Source of the DNA: Candidatus Saccharimonadota bacterium
GTDB taxonomy: Bacteria > Patescibacteriota > Saccharimonadia > Saccharimonadales > Saccharimonadaceae
Reading direction: 5' to 3'
NCBI GenBank assembly: GCA_905373345.1
Contig: CAJPSU010000030.1
Location: 1-7,692, forward strand
DNA length: 7,692 nucleotides
Position 1 is the stretch's first letter, and each line of letters begins with the position of its first letter. The position numbers and the translations under genes were made by a program. The notes beneath the pieces were generated by a model. It was not told the origin of the DNA, did not search any database, and was given only the letters and a program-made list of their open reading frames with translations. This document shows positions 1 to 5,515 of the stretch, piece by piece.

Positions 1-681
1 GTGGCGGGCGACGACCAGTTTGACTCGTCATACCTCGAGGCAATGCTAGACGATTTTATCGATCAATCAGCAGATTACGTGAAAGCTAGCCGCTTCTTCC
101 ACCGAGAAGCCTTTAAGACTATGCCAAAATACCGGCAATTCGGCAATATTTTCATATCATTGCTAACAAAATTCTCGACTGGATATTATTCCATCACAGA
201 CATCACTAATGGCTGCGGTTGGCTACGCCGCGACATAATTGAAAAGGTCGATTTCTCCATAGTTGAAAAGCGCTACGACTATGAAACCAGCATGCTGACC
301 GCCTTATCCATAGTCAATGCTAAAGTTATTGACCACGCCGTACCAGCTCATTACGGTAATGAGAAATCAACTATTAAACTAATCCCGACTGCTTGGCGCA
401 ACCTCAAGGCCGTATGGAAAGGTTTTTGGCGACGAATTTACTACAAGTATGTTCTATATGGTTTTCACCCAGTAGCACTGTTCTTGTTTACTGGTGTGTT
501 TTTCTTTATCATCTCATTACTGATTGCAGGCTTCTTATTGTGTGTTAAATTATTCGCTCATCAATCACCGACCGCCGGCAGCGTTATGCTAGCTGTACTA
601 CCATTCATCTTAAGCGTACAGCTAGTTTTAACAGCGCTCACCATTGATGTCTCTAATGAGAACAACAATTTTAAGAAATAA
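1..681 (+). CDS. GT2-family glycosyltransferase, C-terminal part (5' end cut by window edge)
   Basis: This is the C-terminal 226 residues of a family 2 (GT-A fold) glycosyltransferase, probably of the polyprenyl-phosphate sugar synthase/Dpm1-like type. The first codon is GTG, but it falls inside the conserved acidic nucleotide-sugar/metal-binding motif (AGDDQ at residues 2-6). The reading frame is open to the window edge, so the true start lies upstream. Further family hallmarks are DITNG at 67-71 (matching the usual D-P-x-N-G), RYDYET at 91-96 in the acceptor/catalytic region, and HYGNEKS at 117-123, like the usual Y-G-x-E-K-S. Two hydrophobic segments at about 156-181 and 194-215 should anchor the enzyme in the cytoplasmic membrane. 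It would transfer a sugar from an NDP-sugar to a lipid carrier or growing glycan; the substrate cannot be read from the sequence. It ends with TAA one base from the stop of the convergent HAD gene. Confidence 0.85.
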   Translation: MAGDDQFDSSYLEAMLDDFIDQSADYVKASRFFHREAFKTMPKYRQFGNIFISLLTKFSTGYYSITDITNGCGWLRRDIIEKVDFSIVEKRYDYETSMLTALSIVNAKVIDHAVPAHYGNEKSTIKLIPTAWRNLKAVWKGFWRRIYYKYVLYGFHPVALFLFTGVFFFIISLLIAGFLLCVKLFAHQSPTAGSVMLAVLPFILSVQLVLTALTIDVSNENNNFKK

Positions 682-682
682 A

Positions 683-1333
683 CTACAGCTTGATATCGTC
701 TACATCGCCAATACCATCAACGAGATGGTTTGGATGCATGGCTGATAAGAATTCCTCGTTACGAATACCGCTCATAAGGGCAATGCTGGTAGCACCAAGC
801 TGCTGAGCCGCCGCGATGTCTGCTTCGGTGTCGCCAATGATAACGACTTCACTTGGATTGTCCACTGTTTGTCTGACGATATCCGCCTTTTTCAGCAGCG
901 TTCCCTCTTTTGTGTCACTATGACCCGACAAAATCCTTTCAAACAAATGCCAAATTCCCAAATGTTCAATCTGCCAATCAAGAGCATCCGCATTTCGCCT
1001 CAAACTTAATAGATATAACTTGTTATTATTTGCCCTTAACTGTTCTAGTGTGCGTAAACTATCCTTAAAGAGTTCATCCGCACCCAATTCTTCTTGCGAC
1101 TCGATCCGATCAATAAACAGCTTGAGATATGTATCTTTTTCATCAATGCTCAGGCCACTCAGCGGTAGTAGCTTGTCCCAAGGCAGGTTAGCGCGCTTCA
1201 TTTCCCAATATTCCTCTTTGTCAAGTGGAGTCCCACCCAACGCCTTAACACACTTTTCATACACCCGATAATGTCGCGGGGCAATATCAACCAACGTACC
1301 GTCAAAGTCAACAAAGATATTTTTATTATTTAT
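683..1333 (-). CDS. HAD-superfamily phosphatase, apparent ATA start
   Basis: This is a haloacid dehalogenase-type hydrolase of about 216 residues, probably a phosphatase on a small phosphorylated metabolite or sugar, resembling phosphoglycolate phosphatase-like enzymes with a helical cap. Numbered from the ATA start, motif I is DFDGT at 9-13 (nucleophile D9, acid/base D11), a motif II-like serine lies at about 110 (LLSLR), lysines of motif III lie at 142-149, and motif IV is GDTEAD at 167-172. The frame stays open upstream to a TTG at 1417, but that TTG has no Shine-Dalgarno sequence and would add 28 non-homologous residues inside the SDR gene. There is no ATG, GTG or TTG between there and the nucleophile. 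The ATA at 1333-1331 has GGAG at 1344-1341, 7 nt upstream, and overlaps the SDR stop by 8 bases, exactly as the dehydrogenase start overlaps the aminotransferase stop. Last gene of the operon; stop is TAG. Confidence 0.85.
   Translation of the reverse strand: MNNKNIFVDFDGTLVDIAPRHYRVYEKCVKALGGTPLDKEEYWEMKRANLPWDKLLPLSGLSIDEKDTYLKLFIDRIESQEELGADELFKDSLRTLEQLRANNNKLYLLSLRRNADALDWQIEHLGIWHLFERILSGHSDTKEGTLLKKADIVRQTVDNPSEVVIIGDTEADIAAAQQLGATSIALMSGIRNEEFLSAMHPNHLVDGIGDVDDIKL
713..729 (+). terminator. Weak hairpin downstream of the glycosyltransferase
   Basis: A perfect 6-bp inverted repeat (ACCATC / GATGGT) with a 5-nt loop lies 32 nt past the glycosyltransferase stop and is followed by only three T residues. 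It sits within the 3' coding part of the HAD gene, so coding constraint alone may explain it. It is the only hairpin I see near this convergent junction. As an intrinsic terminator it is weak. Confidence 0.2.
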
Positions 1334-2210
1334 ACAATTTCTCCATTTCTTTAAGTTTATCTGGGAAAAACACTTCGGGATGATAATTGAGTAACTTCTC
1401 CGCTCGAGATATATCAATGACTATATCAGAACCACCGTCTTCAGATAAAACAGCGATACGACTTGTTGACTGCGTACTATCAACAATCGCCTGAGCTGTC
1501 TCCCGAATAGAAACACCCCGGCCCGTACCAATATTAACAACTCCAGCACCGTCTGCGTTGACCGCACAGATGATACTACGGGCTACGTCGTCAATGTGTA
1601 TATAATCACGCAACACTTTCGCACCACGGATCGTCAAATCTTCACTAGCTTTGGCCGCTCGAATAAAGTTCGGTATAGCTCGAGCGATAGGGTCATATCC
1701 ACCATACATCACCGAGAACCGCAAAACAGTTAGTTCTTTATTCATTTTTTTTACGTATGACTGAGCGATGAGTTCGCTAGCCATTTTAGTAGAACCGTAA
1801 TACGAGCCGCCGGCGACAACATTATCCTCTGTGATTGGGCCGTGGATTTTTGATTGATCATATACCTCTGCTGTACTACCGATAATAATCTTCTCAGATT
1901 TCTCACCAAAATAAGTTAATAGATTAATTGTTGCATCTATATTGCCTAGTCTTGCATTCTCAAGTGTGTCATCGGCAGCTGTTTTTGGTACAAAAGCTGC
2001 CAAATGAACAACGGCATCAAATGTCTCATCGCTCACCTTTTTGGCTGCCGATTCTACGCTTTCTTGATCTGATAAATCACACTGAATCCAGCACTCAGTG
2101 AGATTGGCTGGTTGAGATCGACCCAAACAGACAATTTCCCAATCAGTCGGTGCCATTTCTAAGAAACGTCTACCAACAAACCCTGAGGCTCCTGTAACAA
2201 GAAGTTTCAC
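1326..2210 (-). CDS. NAD-dependent epimerase/dehydratase (extended SDR)
   Basis: A 294-residue extended short-chain dehydrogenase of the NDP-sugar epimerase/dehydratase family, cytoplasmic. The Rossmann motif GASGFVG is at 7-13. The catalytic set follows: serine/threonine at 112-113 (GST), then Y138 and K142 in the YxxxK motif. A DYIHIDDVA stretch at 202-210 and NIGTG at 226-230 are typical of sugar-nucleotide members. It would use NAD(P) to oxidise, epimerise, dehydrate or reduce an NDP-sugar; the exact reaction is not visible. The start is GTG at 2210, with AGGAG at 2220-2216, 5 nt upstream; it shares one base with the upstream ATP-grasp stop (TAGTG), so translation is probably coupled. Length is slightly short for the family (usually about 300-340), mainly from a compact C-terminal substrate domain. 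The stop is TAA and overlaps the HAD start. Confidence 0.9.
   Translation of the reverse strand: MKLLVTGASGFVGRRFLEMAPTDWEIVCLGRSQPANLTECWIQCDLSDQESVESAAKKVSDETFDAVVHLAAFVPKTAADDTLENARLGNIDATINLLTYFGEKSEKIIIGSTAEVYDQSKIHGPITEDNVVAGGSYYGSTKMASELIAQSYVKKMNKELTVLRFSVMYGGYDPIARAIPNFIRAAKASEDLTIRGAKVLRDYIHIDDVARSIICAVNADGAGVVNIGTGRGVSIRETAQAIVDSTQSTSRIAVLSEDGGSDIVIDISRAEKLLNYHPEVFFPDKLKEMEKLYK
1341..1344 (-). promoter_or_regulatory. Ribosome binding site deciding the HAD start
   Basis: GGAG on the minus strand, inside the last codons of the SDR gene, sits 7 nt before the ATA codon at 1333-1331. This is the same spacing as for the aminotransferase and dehydrogenase genes of this operon, and is the main reason for choosing the non-standard start. 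Confidence 0.55.
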
Positions 2211-3292
2211 TACAGCTCCTGAAGAATACGATCACGTTCAGCAACACTCTCTTCAACGATCTTCATATTAGATAGAACTGGTCGAAAATCCATACCCCGA
2301 ATCCATACCAATCCGTCCGGCAGGGGGTTGGTATTGTTATCAATTTTTGGCACAGTCTCACCATAACCGAGCTTGACAAATAGTTCGGGCATATTCAAAC
2401 CAGCCTGAGTAAAGAACTCGTGTGTTGTAAAGAAGCGTCCAATATTAATCTCTGTTGGGTTTGGTACACCGTTTTTGTCGTAAGCCATATCAACACCAAA
2501 CAGTCCGTCTGGTTTATCATCAACTGCCAATACTGCTCGGCGCGCAATATCGTCAAGTTCAGCATCAGAATAAGTCAATCCTGTGCCTGTCGCACCAGTA
2601 ACGCCGGATGGAGAAATTTTTGCAAGTTCCCAATACAGTCGCTTACGTCCCTGAGCAACGACCAATTCGCCATCTTTCCAGAGAGACATCCACGTAACCG
2701 TTCCTGGCTCAAGTAACTCAGACACAGTAAAGTTACCATCCCATGAGCCATTTTTTTCTTGAAAATCGAGCCAGTTTTTAGCACTCTTAACGTCATGAAC
2801 CGGAAGTGATCCACGACCACCAGCACCCGAAATTGCTCTAATCCACATTGAGCCGCCCATCTCCTCGAGGAGCGCAGCCAAGTCGGTATCTCGACCTTCT
2901 ATCAGCTTAGTCTTTGGAACCTTAATACCAGCCTTTTCCCAAAGCTTAAATGACTCAAATTTATCTTGCAAAATCTTCACCGTTTCCTTGGCAGGGAAGA
3001 ATGTCTTGGCATTAATCTTTTCTCGATTTTCGCTCAAAAAACCAACCTCGACATCGTTCTGTGCATGGACAAATTCGATATTTTCCTTTTCAATAATATA
3101 GTTTAAGAAATCGATATATTTAGGGTCGTTGGCAAATGGAGCTAGGTATTTAGCATCAACTTCAGCACGCTGCAAATAATATTTGTCAGCATCTGTACCC
3201 ACAATATAATATTCTTCGTCAGCCGCCCTTAATGAGCGAATAAAATTTGCTGATGGCGAGCCGCCGGCCCCTGTGACTAAAATTCTCTTCAT
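2210..3292 (-). CDS. ATP-grasp ligase (carbamoyl-phosphate synthase large-subunit-like)
   Basis: A 360-residue ATP-grasp enzyme, cytoplasmic. An N-terminal Rossmann-like pre-ATP-grasp domain (VTGAGGSPSAN at 6-16) is followed by the ATP-grasp domain. The glycine-rich ATP-binding loop is GAGGRG at 156-161. Likely metal/ATP residues are D268 in FGVDMA, and E281 and N283 in TEINIGRFF. Such enzymes join a carboxylate to an amine or other nucleophile through an acyl-phosphate. Stand-alone proteins of this type are often annotated carbamoyl-phosphate-synthase-like and are frequent in polysaccharide clusters, but their substrates are mostly unknown. The ATG has AGGAGG 4 nt upstream, overlapping the stop of the preceding dehydrogenase. 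Because the operon makes a probable amino sugar and shows no acyltransferase, this protein is a candidate for N-acylating that sugar; that is inference. Family assignment is firm, function is not. Confidence 0.88.
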   Translation of the reverse strand: MKRILVTGAGGSPSANFIRSLRAADEEYYIVGTDADKYYLQRAEVDAKYLAPFANDPKYIDFLNYIIEKENIEFVHAQNDVEVGFLSENREKINAKTFFPAKETVKILQDKFESFKLWEKAGIKVPKTKLIEGRDTDLAALLEEMGGSMWIRAISGAGGRGSLPVHDVKSAKNWLDFQEKNGSWDGNFTVSELLEPGTVTWMSLWKDGELVVAQGRKRLYWELAKISPSGVTGATGTGLTYSDAELDDIARRAVLAVDDKPDGLFGVDMAYDKNGVPNPTEINIGRFFTTHEFFTQAGLNMPELFVKLGYGETVPKIDNNTNPLPDGLVWIRGMDFRPVLSNMKIVEESVAERDRILQEL

Positions 3293-3300
3293 GATTCCTC

Positions 3301-4296
3301 CTATTTTTCCTCGAAAGGCGCAACAGCCTCTAATGATATTTTCAATGCTTCGCGTGCATCAACTGGATTAACAATTGCCGCTGTACGGCCCATGGATTTA
3401 GCTATAAATGCCTTTAACTCTGCTGCCAACGGCTCTTCAAAATCTACTTTTATAACACGTTTTTCTGGGTCACCGACTTGCAATACAAACTCGGTAAATC
3501 CATCTTTTTGAATTTCCTTCATGTTATGTTTGTAGTATGTTAATTCTTGGGTTATATAGTTAGCTTCCAAATAGCCGAGCGATCCCGTTAGTGCAATTGT
3601 GCGGATCTTGACTGGTGTAAGCCAGTTTGCCTGAATAAACCCAGAAGCTCGACCATAGTCCATCAATATCTCTGCTGAGTCAATCTTTTTACTATGGCGA
3701 GTGCGTGAACCGTGACTAGAAATAGATTTTGGTTTTTGACCCAAAAGATAATTTACAATATCAACATCATGCACCGCCAAATCAATGATGACGTCGGTTT
3801 TTGGCTCTACCGCTGGGAATCCACCAACGCGTTTACACACCACAGAAGTAATATCACCAATGGCACTATCATCAACCATTTGCTTCAATTTCTTGACAAC
3901 CGGATTAAACCGCTCAATATGACCAACCGTAAAGGTAACGTTATTCTTCTTAGCACAAGCAATCAACTTGTCAGCTTCTTCTACCGACGAAGCTATTGGC
4001 TTCTCTAGCATACAGTGAATACCTCGTGACATAACCTCTGTAGCCACCTCAAGATGAAATGGCGTTGGCACAACTACAGAAACTGCATCAGGTCGCGCCT
4101 TTTCAAGCATCTCCTTGTAGTCGGCAAAAAACTTCGCTCTATAGTCATCAGCCAGAGATTTTGCTTCGGGGTTTACGTCGGCAATTGCTACTAATTCTGA
4201 TTCTGGGAGCATGAAGTAGTTGCGAACATGATTCCTGCCCATATTGCCAGTACCAATAACGGCAACTCTTAGTTTTCCTTCCTGCTTACTAGCCAT
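3301..4296 (-). CDS. Gfo/Idh/MocA-family NDP-sugar dehydrogenase
   Basis: A 331-residue NAD(P)-dependent oxidoreductase of the Gfo/Idh/MocA family. The N-terminal Rossmann fold has GTGNMG at 15-20 after a beta strand. The family EKP motif is at 98-100 (K99 catalytic). D172 and H176-D177 in DLAVHDVDIV supply the C-terminal-domain catalytic residues. The stretch ANWLTPVKIRTIALTG at about 223-238 recalls UDP-N-acetylglucosamine 3-dehydrogenases (GnnA/WlbA-like). It therefore probably oxidises an NDP-hexose at C3 to the 3-keto sugar for the aminotransferase encoded just upstream. I chose ATG at 4296 because AAGGAG at 4309-4304 lies 7 nt upstream and the protein then starts close to the Rossmann fold; a TTG at 4323 would add nine poorly supported residues. 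The gene overlaps the aminotransferase stop by 8 bases. An inositol- or UDP-GlcNAcA-type dehydrogenase is the main alternative. Confidence 0.9.
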   Translation of the reverse strand: MASKQEGKLRVAVIGTGNMGRNHVRNYFMLPESELVAIADVNPEAKSLADDYRAKFFADYKEMLEKARPDAVSVVVPTPFHLEVATEVMSRGIHCMLEKPIASSVEEADKLIACAKKNNVTFTVGHIERFNPVVKKLKQMVDDSAIGDITSVVCKRVGGFPAVEPKTDVIIDLAVHDVDIVNYLLGQKPKSISSHGSRTRHSKKIDSAEILMDYGRASGFIQANWLTPVKIRTIALTGSLGYLEANYITQELTYYKHNMKEIQKDGFTEFVLQVGDPEKRVIKVDFEEPLAAELKAFIAKSMGRTAAIVNPVDAREALKISLEAVAPFEEK

Positions 4297-5383
4297 TGAC
4301 AGACTCCTTGACCGCCGCAGCAATTATTTCAATATCTTCATCCGTAACCTTTGGATGAACTGGCAGAGATACAACTCGTGCCGCTAAGTCTTCAGCTACC
4401 GGGAAGTCACCAGCCTCATAGCCAAGCTTTGCAATATGCGGATATGCGTGAAGAGGTTTAGGATAATAGACACCAGCTCCGACCCCTTTTTCGCGTAATT
4501 TAGCAACAAACTCATCTCGTGAAATCCCCTCATCAAGTAGAATGGTATATTGATGATAAACGTGACTACGATTATCAGCCACTCTAGGCAACTCAATACC
4601 CTTAACTCCGGCTAGTGCCTCATTTAACAGACTAGCATTACGTTGACGCTGTGCTGTAAACCTATCAACCTTTCTAAGCTGCTCAACAGCAATAGCACCA
4701 TGCAGATCTGACATGCGATAGTTATATCCCAAATCTGCATACTCGTATGGCGCAACCATACCATGTTGCCTAAATGAACGAATCGCCGCTGCAGCTTCAT
4801 CACTATTTGTCGTTACAACACCACCCTCGCCGCACATAATGTTCTTGGTAGCATACAGAGAGAAACAACCAAAATCACCCAATGCGCCAGCTTTTATGCC
4901 TTTGTACTCTGCGCCAATAGCCTGACATGCATCCTCAATAATCTTCAGGTCGTGCTTTTTGGCAATTTCCTGTAATTCAGCCCAGTCACACGGTTGTCCA
5001 TACAGATCAACTGGCACAATAGCCTTTGTCTTTTCAGTAATAGCAGCTTCTATCTTGGAAACGTCAATATTGAAAGTTTCTTCATCAATATCTACAAGTA
5101 CTGGACGAGCACCCAACATCAATATTGGATTAATGGTAGCGATAAAACTATACGGCGTGGTGATGACCTCATCGCCCTCTTTCACGCCAGCAGCATACAA
5201 AGCACAGTGAATAGCTGCTGTACCACTGTTTACTGCTAACGCATGTTTTACCCCGCAATACTCCGCCCAGTTCTTTTCTAACTCAGCAACCTTTGGTCCC
5301 TGAGCCAACATGCCCGATTCTATAACTTCATCTACTGCTCGACGCTCTTCGCTGTCGATAACTGGTGCTGCGATATTTATCAT
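4289..5383 (-). CDS. DegT/DnrJ/EryC1/StrS-type PLP sugar aminotransferase
   Basis: A 364-residue PLP-dependent aminotransferase of the DegT/DnrJ/EryC1/StrS family (fold type I), cytoplasmic, full length. Seen in the sequence: NSGTAA at 52-57 for PLP phosphate binding, D151 in IEDACQA pairing with the PLP ring nitrogen, the Schiff-base lysine K180 in FSLYATKN, and GEGG at 185-188. Family members transfer an amino group, usually from glutamate, to a keto NDP-sugar. The adjacent dehydrogenase suggests a 3-keto substrate and a 3-amino product (GnnB/WbpE-like), though 4-aminotransferases look much the same. First gene of the minus-strand operon: the ATG is preceded by AAGGAGGT at 5398-5391, spaced 7 nt, an almost ideal Shine-Dalgarno sequence. 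The stop is TAG and lies inside the next gene's start region, so coupling is likely. Confidence 0.92.
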   Translation of the reverse strand: MINIAAPVIDSEERRAVDEVIESGMLAQGPKVAELEKNWAEYCGVKHALAVNSGTAAIHCALYAAGVKEGDEVITTPYSFIATINPILMLGARPVLVDIDEETFNIDVSKIEAAITEKTKAIVPVDLYGQPCDWAELQEIAKKHDLKIIEDACQAIGAEYKGIKAGALGDFGCFSLYATKNIMCGEGGVVTTNSDEAAAAIRSFRQHGMVAPYEYADLGYNYRMSDLHGAIAVEQLRKVDRFTAQRQRNASLLNEALAGVKGIELPRVADNRSHVYHQYTILLDEGISRDEFVAKLREKGVGAGVYYPKPLHAYPHIAKLGYEAGDFPVAEDLAARVVSLPVHPKVTDEDIEIIAAAVKESVNG

Positions 5384-5390
5384 TTAAGTT

Positions 5391-5398
5391 ACCTCCTT
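5391..5398 (-). promoter_or_regulatory. Strong ribosome binding site of the operon's first gene
   Basis: AAGGAGGT on the minus strand, 7 nt before the aminotransferase ATG, is a full-length match to the anti-Shine-Dalgarno sequence and indicates efficient translation of the first gene. Confidence 0.8.
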
Positions 5399-5412
5399 GA
5401 CTTATTGAAACT

Positions 5413-5421
5413 ATTGTACCA
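5413..5421 (-). promoter_or_regulatory. Extended -10 promoter of the minus-strand operon
   Basis: The minus strand reads TGGTACAAT, an extended -10 element (TGn followed by TACAAT). Transcription would start near 5406, giving a leader of about 22 nt that just contains the Shine-Dalgarno sequence. No good -35 box is seen 16-18 bp upstream (TATAAG at 17 bp), so the extended element would have to compensate. Placed by eye. Confidence 0.45.
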
Positions 5422-5494
5422 CGCACCAACTAAATCTTATAGTAATACTTGGACAGTAGTACAGTCTATCAGGATGTGGTTATTTGTTGATATA

Positions 5495-5505
5495 TATAAT
5501 ATAAT
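5495..5505 (+). promoter_or_regulatory. Tandem overlapping -10 boxes before the membrane-protein gene
   Basis: TATAAT occurs twice, at 5495-5500 and 5500-5505, sharing one T, in a very AT-rich stretch. The expected transcription starts, about 7 nt downstream of each, fall at roughly 5507-5512. The gene starts at 5516, leaving almost no leader. No convincing -35 box is seen. This promoter diverges from the operon promoter about 80 bp away. Confidence 0.4.
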
Positions 5506-5515
5506 TGGTTACATT

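Noticed and set aside
1020..1271. Plus-strand ORF opposite the HAD gene
   Set aside because: It lies antisense to the conserved HAD coding region, has no ribosome binding site and its product resembles no family; the same applies to the other short frames overlapping the main genes.
1334..1417. HAD gene starting at TTG 1417
   Set aside because: No Shine-Dalgarno sequence precedes it, it lies deep in the SDR coding region, and the added 28 residues do not look like a HAD N-terminus.
5422..5430. Nine-base match CGCACCAAC shared with 7647-7655
   Set aside because: On the minus strand both copies lie upstream of a candidate -10 element, but one directly abuts it and the other is 17 nt away, so no common operator spacing; chance is likely.
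5405..5515. Longer membrane-protein start at TTG 5405 or ATG 5474
   Set aside because: Both overlap the divergent promoter region and lack a properly spaced ribosome binding site; the added residues resemble translated intergenic DNA.
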